NCBI GenBank assembly: GCA_047495785.1
Contig: JBLDXI010000046.1
Coordinates: 1,116,001-1,180,000, forward strand
Direction: 5' to 3'
From: Lepidodermella squamata
Taxonomy: Eukaryota; Gastrotricha
DNA: 64,000 bases
Both the position numbers and the translations under genes were made by a program. This document shows, one piece after another, positions 45,524-55,509 of the stretch. The notes below the pieces were generated by a model that did not search any database, had not been told where the DNA came from, and saw only the letters and a list, made by a program, of their open reading frames with translations. Within the stretch, counting starts at the first letter, position 1, and the number at the start of each line of letters is the position of its first letter.

Positions 45524-46333
45524 TCCCTCCTCTATTCTTTGTATTTCGCTTATTTGTGGTTAAAACGAACATATCCAGCAGCGTCGATGAGGGCGAAGTA
45601 GTCTAAAACTAGTACGATGGCCGCGGGCAGCCAAAAATGTGACTAAAATCATCCGACTCGCTTTTTGATATTTTCAAAAAATTACAATAAAAAGTGACAA
45701 CTCGGATCGCCATAAATCTTTTACCATGAAATTAGTCCGGCTCCGGGGCCAAAATAGGGAGCATAAAAGGGGTGTGCCCCTACGGAAAAATCGAACTCGG
45801 GAAAACCGAGAATATCGATATGTCTATGTCGGATGATTTTTGTCACATTTTTGGTTGATCGATTATCGAAGGGTTCTTCCGCACTCTTCCAAGCCGAATT
45901 AGACACTCGCCCGTAGGCAGTCCGCAGAGTCGAGAATATCAAATAATTTCAAAGCCGCATTTTTCGGCGATAAAATGAAATCGAATAGGTCGAATAGGTC
46001 TTGAAGCTGTGACTAAGGTTATCTAGAGCCTTATTTTCGCTAGGTCTGTTTTTGATAAGAATATACGACATTGTATGCAAACTACATTAACCATCGCGAA
46101 AATTTTTCTATCATAGCACGTTTAGCTTATAGCTCGCAGTGTTTCAGCTGTCTTGCTTCGCGAATCTTTGCCGTCTAGCCATCGTGGGCGATGTTAGCTT
46201 AGGCAATTGTTGCTGCTATTGTGGTGCAAAAACGCCTATAAATTGTCGCGCAAATCGCCAAATTTTCGTCAGAATTATTTTGAAATAAAGCATCCTCTTC
46301 AGTTTTCACTTTCGATTCCATCAAACTCAAGCC
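45524..46333. other. Upstream region of PAN-like gene 2
   Basis: From about 46080 the sequence resembles 9640-9800 upstream of the first PAN-like gene (TTTCAGCTG, CTTCGCGAA and TTTGCCGT words). The rest shows no gene. Confidence 0.4.
46237..46242 (+). promoter_or_regulatory. TATA box of PAN-like gene 2
   Basis: GCCTATAAATT sits 97 bp before the ATG, in the same context (CAAAAACGCC) as the TATA box of the paralogue at 9801. Confidence 0.55.
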
Positions 46334-46734
46334 ATGTCTATCAAGCTTGCAACCGTCTTCGCCCTAGTGTTTTTCGCTGGCTTTTGCGCAGCGGGTAAAG
46401 TTTTTCCACCAAGTAATGCGGCCCTAGACTAGTTTAATATTCTTTGCCCTGTGCAGGCTACCAATACGTGCCAGGCGCGTCTTCTGGCGAATGTCGAAAA
46501 CTTGTCGGAGAAACTGTGGAGAATCAGATCCAGCGAATTGATAGCTCAATGAATGAGCGTGTAAATGTTTATGACTGCAAGACACTCTGCGACGCGAAGC
46601 CCGAATGTAAGGCCATCACATTCATTTTTTCGAGGCTCGGAGAAGACTACATAAAGTGCTATCTGCTGAAATCTTGCGCAAAACAGCCTAAGAGAGACAC
46701 GAAATCATACAACTATATCAAAGTTCGAAAATAA
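46334..46734 (+). CDS. Small secreted PAN/apple-like protein 2 (112 aa)
   Basis: Exons 46334-46394 and 46457-46734 are separated by a 62-bp intron at the same codon position as in the 9907 gene. The signal peptide MSIKLATVFALVFFAGFCAA is close to that of the paralogue. The mature part (GYQYVPGASSGECRKLVGE...) is strongly diverged but keeps the C-x3-C step (DCKTLCDAKPECKAITF) and the spacing of later cysteines. The product is predicted to be secreted, with ligand unknown. AATAAA at 46826-46831 has the same GATCAAATAAAA context as the first gene. A conserved leader and promoter with a diverged mature domain is a pattern often seen in effector or defence families; here it is only a suggestion. 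Confidence 0.7.
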
Positions 46735-47301
46735 GCAATGCCGGCCAACTGCGATGGAAGTGAGCGCCTTGGCGATGCGATAAGATGAGATAAGAAGAAA
46801 TGCGAGCCTTCCCAGAGCTTGATCAAATAAAATGAAAAATTTCAAGTATGAAAGCCGCTGCTATTTTCTCGAAGAGCAGCGAAGGCAACAAAATCGCCAG
46901 AAAAAAAATTGTTCATGATTCATCCTTTTATCAAAGTGTAATAAACCTCTAAAGCTCCGACGAGTGATCGAAATGCATCTCGAAACGGGCCGTTAAAACA
47001 GGTCCTTCGAAACCCGGCTAATTCTGACGAAACCCGATTTTCACAGGCCGCCCAATTTCAATGCCGATCAGCTCGACTTTAAGCCAACATCGAACACACT
47101 CAGAAGTTCGAATTAATGTAATTATTATCTCAATATCTAACAAGAAAAGGGATGGCAAAATATAATTATTTGGAAAAACAGTCAATTATCAATTATATAC
47201 GATGATAAGATGTATAAGATTGAATCTATCGAATACAAAAAATCAAAACCGGATCATTTTTGTTGAACAGCTCTGATAACTCATTGCATTGATTATTCTA
47301 G
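46735..47301. other. 3' region between PAN-like gene 2 and copy L
   Basis: It contains the PAN gene polyadenylation signal and AT-rich convergent 3' sequence. No further gene is visible. Confidence 0.5.
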
Positions 47302-49377
47302 TTACTGAAAAATTCCATTAAGCTCAAAAATCTTGATAATATCGTCACGCTTGAACGATTTTGCAAGCATTAGCGGGGTGGTACCGCGCGACTTCAACGT
47401 CGCAAGTTGTGGATATTTCTTCAAAAATTCCACCACGCCTTTGACCCAGTCCTCAGCGATGGAGACGTACAAAATCGACGAGTGGCTAACAGATGACTCA
47501 ACATTGTGAGTAAGAGGCGAGAGGCCTTTTGAGATGAAAAATTCAACCATTGCCAAATTTTGATTGAGAGCAGCTAAAATCAGAGCTGATCGACCGTGCG
47601 AGTCAACCAATTTTACCGGAGCTCCGAATTCTTCGATCAGCATTTTTGCCGTATCGATCGACCAGTTTCTTCTCGCGGCGAGGAGTAAAGCAGTGTAATT
47701 TTTTCGTTTAACAACAATTTTTCGAGCGAAATCGGGATAGAAGTCGAGGATTGCCCTAACAGCGTCGGTTCTATCACCACGAACCGCGTCGACAAATCCT
47801 TGCTCGATGAAACCACTATCGTCGGTATATCCTTCCTTTGCGGCAATTTCCAGGAGGAATTTAACAATCTCGCCACTGCCGTTTTGAACGGCCTCGTAGA
47901 ACATGTTCATAGCGCAGCCTTCAATGTTATGTTCTTTAAAAATCAGCGAGGTTGCTAGTTCATTTTCCGGGGCAGGAAATTGACCAATCAAATTTTTGAC
48001 AGCTAGCAAATTATTTTTAGACATTTCTCGATAGATCTGGCGAAGTAGAGGTTTTTCCTATGAATGAAGACAGTTAAATTTTGCGTAGAATCCGAAAAAA
48101 CGTACATCGTCAAGCTTTTCATCCTTGTAAAACTTGTTTTCGGCGAGTTCGACATTCACCGCATCGATTCGCTTCAAAGCATCCGTAAATTCGAGTTTAA
48201 CATTAGCACAACAGAAAGCGACATGGCCAACAAATGATGATGATTGGTTAGTCTAAATAAAGCAAAAAATTATCAATCAAATCTGAAAATCTACCAGCTT
48301 TTTCCTTACGTTTTCCCACTCCTTTTCCATGCGTGACAACAGATAGGCTATTTCGTCGAATTTCAAGTTCAAAATTGATTTCGATGCGATTTCTTTCGCA
48401 TCGTCGAGAACGGTTTGATCGATCTTGACCGGCTCATTACTGAACGCTCCCTGTCGCATTTTCTCTGAAGCTACCACGAGTTGCCGCTTCCACTTGGCTT
48501 TTGCGTTAATCAGACATTTTTCAAATTCGAATGATAGAAAGCCGGCGAAATCGTCCACTTTTCTATTCGCCTTTTCAACATCAGTCTCAATTTCTCGATG
48601 GCGTGAATCCAGTTTTTCTCTGCCTGCCAATTCTGCCTCGTAATGAGTCATCTGAAATTACGCCGCTATTATGACATCCTTTTTCTGAATATTCGATATA
48701 ATCAAAAATAAATTCCCCGATTTTTGCAATTTTTTAAGATGGAATTCAAAATTTAGTTCCGCAAAAAAGGGATGCATAGTATAGTAAAATCGTGGGTACC
48801 TTCTTTTGCAACGTTAAAATTTCGTTCTTCATTTTTTCGGCGTGTAAAAATTTGCATCCTTCGCAGAATTCCTGCCGACAATGCTGGCAAAATTCTGGTT
48901 TTTGCGATAAAGCCAAATGAATACACCGATCTGCTGCTGTCGTTGTAGATGTCGCACATGACTCGGTGGAACAAGATTTCGTAACATCTTTGAAGGAATC
49001 GATTGCCTTGGCGAGCGGGAAATTTCGAATCAAATCTTGAAATTGAAAATTATTAAGAGTATTATTTTCTCAGATAATAAAGATGACTACAACTTTTAGG
49101 GTCGCCGTTTGGAATCGCGCAAATCGCTCGACATTCCGGGCACTCTACGGAGCCTTTAGTTTTCGATGCTTGGTAGATTAGATGTATGCATTTCAGGCAG
49201 AAAGAATGGCCGCAAATCGGCAAATTACGTGGGTCCACGAAAAATTCATAGCAGATCGAGCAGGACAACGACTGGGTTATGAAAGAAAAAAGTATATTTC
49301 GATTTTTTCACCTTCTGAAAATAACCTACATCCTCAACTTCGGCCATTTTTCGCTGTTTCCGCGGTGGTGTGGTCAT
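47302..49377 (-). CDS. Copy L: RING/B-box/coiled-coil/ankyrin protein, 568 aa
   Basis: Exons: 49330-49377, 49094-49271, 48800-49035, 48310-48651, 48106-48252 and 47302-48057. The sum is 569 codons with correct phases. Leader MTTPPRKQRKMAEVED differs from the usual MSSPP start. RING: SLSCSICYEFFVDPRNLPICGHSFCLKC. Finger: CQHCRQEFCEGCKFLHAEKMKNE. Exon 4: AKWKRQLVVASEKMRQ and ASKSILNLKFDEIAYL. Ankyrin exon: NYTALLLAARRNWSIDTAKMLIEEFGAPV and GTTPLMLAKSFKRDDIIKIFELNG. It belongs with copies A, D and M and offers their intact template. Predicted ubiquitin ligase. Confidence 0.86.
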
Positions 49378-50116
49378 TTTATTTATCAAAATAATAATCT
49401 GAAATATAAAACAAAAGTTGAAAATGTTATGGCCAGAAGGAAACGGAATGATCTACAGAACAAATTGCGAAATAATCGTCAATCCAATATTTCAGAAAAT
49501 ATTCAAGAAGATTTCAAAAAAAGTTTCAAGAAAGACCAAGGAAGAAAATTTCAAGATAGACGAGACAAATCTTGTTCAAAATGCGCTCATCAAGCGACAA
49601 TCAACTTTCGAAACGGATGGCGATGACCGAAATCCGTTTATTTATAGACAAAAATGGAGTTTAGGGTGTTCAAAAATAGATGAACAAGAATACTTTTACC
49701 CTCAACATGGTATGTATCGCCTTGAATTTCATTTGTAGCTGATTAGAAATTTCAATTTTAATTTTTAAGCTAAATAGGGTACTAAATATCCGAGTAAAAG
49801 TCGGTTAATTAGCGAACTTTTTTTTATAGTGTACGGTTGGAAAACCCGTACTTCAATACGGCTAGTCTATATGCAGCTAGTAGGCTTTTCCACCAATTAT
49901 AATGATCATTTTATTCTTTACTTGGAGCAGAATTTATTCCGTTTGACGGTGATTGTCGAACGCAACCAAGTTACGCTCCATCAAATCGTTTTACCAAATT
50001 TCCCATGCTAAGCACTGAAGTCGGAGCACTTCATTTATTATTTTATGAAAGCGATCAAAACGTTTCTGGAGGACTCACTGCTACTCAAGAAACAAATTCG
50101 CGAACTTCGAAATATG
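49378..50116. other. Spacer with partial MITE copy
   Basis: Positions 49655-49835 are a partial, inverted copy of the MITE at 43057-43421, ending in AGCGAACTTTTTTTTATAGTG. Open frames at 49279-49738 overlap it and I do not accept them as genes. Confidence 0.5.
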
Positions 50117-50700
50117 CTATCTTTTAACAACAATTTTTCGAGCGAAATCGGGATAGAAGGCGAGGATAGCCCTAAAAATGTCCGTGTTACCACTGCGAAC
50201 CGCATCGACAAATCCTTGCTCGTTAAAACCGAGGCTGTCGCTACATCCTTCCTCAGCAGCCATCTCCAGGATCTCTACTGCTGTTTTGAACGACCTCGAA
50301 AATGTTCGTAGCACACCCTTCAATATTCAACTATGCCATATGTATGACAATAAAATATAAAATTAAAGAGTGACTTCAATTTATTTGAAAAAATTGCAGC
50401 GGATACAACCGGCGTAACCGGCAGAAAAATTTCGTAGCATGTAAGCAAAAAGTGACCGAGAGAAACGCATTTTGAGGCAATAGCATGAAATTTTACCCAG
50501 AGGATATTCGCTTCGAAGTTGACGGACGTGTTTCAGCCTTTTATTCCGCATGCCGCTGATCCTTGCCGCCTTAATTCTCGCTTCGGAAATGGCTGTCGCA
50601 AAGTCATCATCAATCGAAAATTTCTTCAGCATTTTCAGGCCTTTTTTCGCAGGACTGACAACAAAAAAGATGTTCGTTCAAGTCTCTGGAATACAAGCAA
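50117..50700 (-). pseudogene. Relic family copy between L and M
   Basis: The minus strand at 50117-50323 reads EQGFVDAVRSGNTDIFRAILAFYPDFARKIVVK, part of an ankyrin exon like copy L. At 50395-50700 FSIDDDFATAISEARIKAA is a decayed coiled-coil exon like copies H-K. Frames are broken and other exons are missing. The two pieces resemble different subgroups, so this may be a recombined remnant. Confidence 0.6.
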
Positions 50701-50847
50701 TTTCCAATAAACATCTAATCATCGAAAAAATTAAACAATGAGATGATGGGATTGTTACCGTTTATTCAGTACGAACATGCAAAGTAAAAGAATTAGTCGT
50801 TCGAAAATGAAAGGCAACAACATGGAGAGGTTAGGGCGGGGTGACTG

Positions 50848-52937
50848 TTATTCAAAAACACCATTAATCTCAAAAAGACGGACAAAATCGCCAAGTTTCA
50901 TTCTCTTAGCTATCTCTAGAGGAGTAATACTGGCAACACCAGTCTTAATATCGGAACATTTAATGGTAGCAAGATGGGGAAATTTTTTCAAAAACTCTTC
51001 CACGCCTTCCTTCCAATTGTAAGCCACGGCAATATGCAAAATAGTCGTGTTGTTGAAAGAAGGGTCAGTTGTCAGTGGTGAAGAGCCCTTGGAAATGAAG
51101 AATTCAACCATTTTCAAATTCCGGTTTCGAGCAGCTAAAATGAGAGGTGAACGGCCATGCAAGTCAATTACATTAATCGAAGCCTTAAATTCTTCGACCA
51201 GCATTTTTGCAGTATCAATGTGATAGTTGCGCTTCGCCGAAATATGGATAGCAGAATATAGCTTTTTCTCGACGATAATTTGCCGAGCATAATTAGGGTA
51301 GAACCTTAGAATAGCCCGGGCAACGTCGGTTTTACCTCGTCGAACAGCCTCGACAAAACCTCTTCTGATTAAACCTGAATCATCAGTATATCCCTCCTTC
51401 GCAGCAATTTCGAGAAGGAATTTAACAATTTCACCATTGCCGTTAATAACTGCCTCATAAAACATGTTAATTGCTGCTCCGTCAATATAATTTTGTTCAA
51501 ATATCAGCGAGATTGCGATTTCATTTTCTGGAACAGGAAATTGAGAGATTGAACCCTGCACCGCTTGCAAATTATTTTCCGAAATTTCTCGATAGATTTG
51601 GCGAATGAGCGCGTGCTCCTAATATCAGTTAAATAAGAATTACAAATCAATGAGAAAATCGACCAAGCAAGAAACAACGAACTTTGTCAATTTTTTCGTC
51701 TATTTCGTCCTCCCTATCAGCCAGTACGACATTCAATGAATTAATTTCTTTTAAAACATCTTTGAAATCGAATCTTAGGTTATCACAGCTGAAAGCGACG
51801 TGGCCAATATATGACGATGTCTCACTCGCCTGGAAAATCCACCTTAAAAATTAGAAAATAAAGTAACTCGAGATATTTCTTACATTTTCCCACTCAGTTT
51901 CCATGCGCGACAACAAGTCGGCGATTTCGTCAAATTCTAAGGTCAAAACAGATTTCGATGCGATTTCTTTCGCCTCGCCGATAACACTTCGATCGATTGC
52001 GATCGATTCGTTATCAGTAACTCGCATTCGCATTTTTTCTTCCGCCACCGATATTTGTCGATCCCACCTAGCTTTCGCGTTTTCCAGAAATTTCGAAAAT
52101 TCGGATGATAGGAAAGCGACGAAATCGTTCACTTTCTTTTTAGCATTTTTGACGTCGCATTCGATTTCCACAAGTCGACAATCCCGAGTTTCTTTACTCG
52201 TCACATCGGCCACGTGGTTAGTTATCTGATTTCCACGAAAAAAAATCAGGAATTGAGTTGGCGTCAAGCTTCCCAAAACATATGGTCCAAAAATGTTCCC
52301 AACAATTAATTTTTGTAGAGGGAATTTTTCAATCAGTTTTGTGGCGCAGTCAATATATTTCGATACAAATAAAGTAAAATAAAAGTATACCTGCATTTCC
52401 AATGACATTATTTTGTTTTTCATTTTTTCGGCGTGTAAGAATTTGCATCCTTCGCAAAATTCCTGACCGCAATGTTTGCACTTTTCTGGATTTTGCGACA
52501 AGGCCAGGTGAATACACCGATCTTTCGGGTTTGGTCCTGGTAGAGATTTTAAAGAGGAATCTTTGACGGAATCAATCGCCCGGGCCAGTGGAAAATTTTT
52601 GATCAAAACTGATCAAAAAATAAATAAATTCAATAGTCATCGACAAATTCGAAAAGACAACTTATTGGATCGCCGTTCGGAACTTTGGATGCCGCTCGAC
52701 ATTCCGGGCATTCAACGGAGCCTTTAGTTTTCGATGCTTGGCAAATACGGTGTATGCATTTGAGGCAGAAAGAATGGCCGCAAGTCGGCAAATTACGTGG
52801 ATCTATGTAAAATTCATGGCAGATCGAACAGGATAGCGACTGGATGAAAGAAAAATTATTGCATATTTCGAACATTTCCAACCACCAACCTTCTCAACTT
52901 CACTCATTTTTCGCTGCTTCTGAGGTGGTGAACTCAT
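50848..52937 (-). CDS. Copy M: RING/B-box/coiled-coil/ankyrin protein, 567 aa
   Basis: Exons: 52890-52937, 52662-52839, 52391-52608, 51884-52225, 51683-51829 and 50848-51618. They sum to 568 codons. Leader MSSPPQKQRKMSEVEK. RING: SLSCSICHEFYIDPRNLPTCGHSFCLKC...CPECR. Finger: CKHCGQEFCEGCKFLHAEKMKNK. Exon 4 has ARWDRQISVAEEKMRMR and ASKSVLTLEFDEIADL. The ankyrin exon has an extra stretch near its end (LATIKCSDIKTGVASITPLEIAKRM) compared with L. Its ATG is only 90 bp after the stop of copy N, so the two could share one polycistronic transcript. Confidence 0.86.
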
Positions 52938-53026
52938 TTTTATTCAAATTATTTCTAAAATTGGAAATTTATTGCTTAAGATTCAAACAAAATGGCCGAA
53001 ACTGATAATAAAACAACAAAAAAGAG

Positions 53027-55202
53027 TTATTCGAAAATTCCTGAAAGCTCGAAGATCTTGACAATTTCGTCACGCTTCAGCGATTTCGCCAAAGCTAAAG
53101 GAGTGCAATTTTCCCGATTTTTCATGCCAGCAAGTTGCGGGAACTTTTCGAAGAAAAATTCGACACCTTCTTTCCAGTCCTCACCAACAGCGATATGCAA
53201 CAAATTTCCATCTAGATAGGACATATCAATGACGAAAGGACTGAGGCCTTTTGAGATCAAATATTTGACAGTGGGCAGACTGCCGCGTCGAGCAGCTAAA
53301 ACCAGCGCGTTTCTTCGATTTTTATCAACCGCATTGATCGGAGAAGCGAATTCTTCTGCCAGCATTTTTACACATTCCTCTGTGTAATTTCTCTTTGCAG
53401 CATAGAGTAGCGCAGTGTAGCCTTTCCTTACGTCGATGATACATTTCGCGAAAACCGGATAATAAGACAAGATAACTCGAACGACTTCCGACTGGTATTT
53501 TTTGATGGCGTCGATCAAACCTTGCCGAACCATATAAAACTTTTGTTTACTTTCGTCGTAGGCAGTAATTTTGAAAAAATAATCCACAACATCAGCCCGG
53601 CCTTTGGCAATAGCTTCGTCGAACAAAGTCCCTTCGCCCTCGACTTGAGCTAAATGCTCGTCGAAAATCGGCGACATGAAGTCCGTGTCCGGTGGTGGGA
53701 ATTTTGAATGAATAGCTTTGACCTCATCCAAGGTTCCAGATGAAATGGCTTTGTATAGCTGAATTGTCAAAGCAGATTCCTGTAAAATAAAAATAAAATA
53801 AAAAAAAATTCGGCGAAAATTATTATATTTTCTCGTATAATAATTTTCAAGCGAGAGTGCCTTACACAGAGGCAAAATGTGAAAATTTAAAATAATCGAG
53901 AAAAAAATTCAAGAAAAAAGGTGAATTTTTTTTTATTAGGCTAAAACACTCAACCAACTCAAATTTTCGTGGTAAAAAATGATAAATTGACAAACTTGAT
54001 CATTTTCTTCTTTGTTGTACCACTCATCACGTTGCAATGAAACATCCAATTTTTCCATCTCTTGCAGAAAATTTGAAAGCTTGACTTTGGTAGTAGCACA
54101 ACCAAACGAATTATGGCCAACGAATTCCGAGCGGTGACAAATATCCTTAATTTAAAAACATTTTCAGGGATAGTTTTATTTCCAAATTTGTGAAAAATCT
54201 ACATTTTTCCAAATTTGGTCGATTTCAAGTCGCAAATTTGCCACGTCGTCTAATTTTACGTCCAACACCGACTTGGCAGCGATTTCTTGAGCTTCGAGCA
54301 ACACAGCTTCGTCGACTTTGAAATCCAGATCTTGCTCAATTTTTAGCCGCATTGCTTCCGAATTCTCCGCGATCTGCTGCTTCCACTTGGCCCTGGCTTG
54401 TTCGATCGATTTCAAACCTTCAGACAGGACAAATTCCGCAAATTCATCAACTTTTACGTTAGCTTTCTGAGCATCAGCCTCAACTTCAGCGAGACGTGAC
54501 TCAAATTTCGACCGATCATTTAAATCGTTGACATGATCGATGATCTATAATGGCAACGGAAAAATGTGTAAATTTCAAAAAAAGACATTTAAAGGCAGAT
54601 TTTTAGGCTTATCATTTCTGGATTTCTATAATAGAAATGTACCTCTTTCGAAAATTTTGCAATTTCCTTTTTCAGTTTTTCAGCGTGTAAAAAGCGGCAC
54701 CCCTCACAAAACTGCCGATTGCAATGTTTGCAAAATTCAGGGTTAGCTGAAACTGCCAAGTGAATACAGCGGTCTTTTTCTGAGCTATAAAACGGGTAAC
54801 GCAATTCAGTTGCTTTCTCGGCTTCTTTCAGGGATTCCACAGTTCGGGCCAGCGGAAAATTTCGCGATAATTCTATATAAAAAAACAAATGGTAGCACAA
54901 ATTCCAGGAAAATTCGAGGCTATACTCTTTACGTCGCCCTTAGGAATCGTTGAGACAACCCGACATTCTGGACATTCAACGAAAGTCTTATTCGCCCGAA
55001 CTTGAACGACGAGGTGCAGACATTTGAGACAGAAAGCGTGGCCACAGGCAGGTAAGTTTCGGGGATCCAGGTAGAGCTCGTAGCAGACCGGGCAAGATAA
55101 GGACTGAAAAAACAATTTTGAACTTGGAATTTATTTTACCAATTTTTTTTAAACCTCTTTGACATTGTTGAGTTTCCGAAGCTTGGAAGGAGGAGCGCTC
55201 AT
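53027..55202 (-). CDS. Copy N: RING/B-box/coiled-coil/ankyrin protein, 566 aa
   Basis: Exons: 55155-55202, 54926-55103, 54643-54872, 54203-54544, 53996-54145 and 53027-53779. They sum to 567 codons. Leader MSAPPSKLRKLNNVKE. RING: SLSCPVCYELYLDPRNLPACGHAFCLKC. Finger: CKHCNRQFCEGCRFLHAEKLKKE. Ankyrin exon: GYTALLYAAKRNYTEECVKMLAEEFASPINAVDK, nearly the same as in copy G. The N-M gene pair mirrors the G-F pair, so the two-gene unit was duplicated as a block. Predicted ubiquitin ligase and the likely first cistron of the N-M pair. Confidence 0.87.
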
Positions 55203-55509
55203 TTTTTCGACTGAAGTGTTTCCCGAGCGTAAGCAAGTCAAAATTCAAGTCTAATGACAAATTCAAGAAGTTCAAATTTAGCTTACAAGCTTAGAGATCA
55301 AGGAAATCACGCGGAACGTATTAAATTCGGATCGCACCGAACACTTTCGAATATTAGACGATAAATTTAAAAAATTGCAAGTATAATCCAAAACGGTAAG
55401 AGACAGATCCAGAAAATAATAAAATGTCCTAAAAATTGCCTTTATTCAAATGAAATAAAAACTTACTAACAAACGAGGGGCAAAGATCGGCCTAATCAGC
55501 TGAATCTTA
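55203..55509. other. Spacer between SOCS gene P and copy N
   Basis: A 307-bp AT-rich gap with no gene. It should hold the 3' end of gene P and the promoter, or intercistronic region, of copy N. Confidence 0.4.

Noticed and set aside
49279-49738. Two overlapping lysine-rich open frames
   Set aside because: AT-rich shadows, partly inside a MITE copy, with no homology to neighbours.
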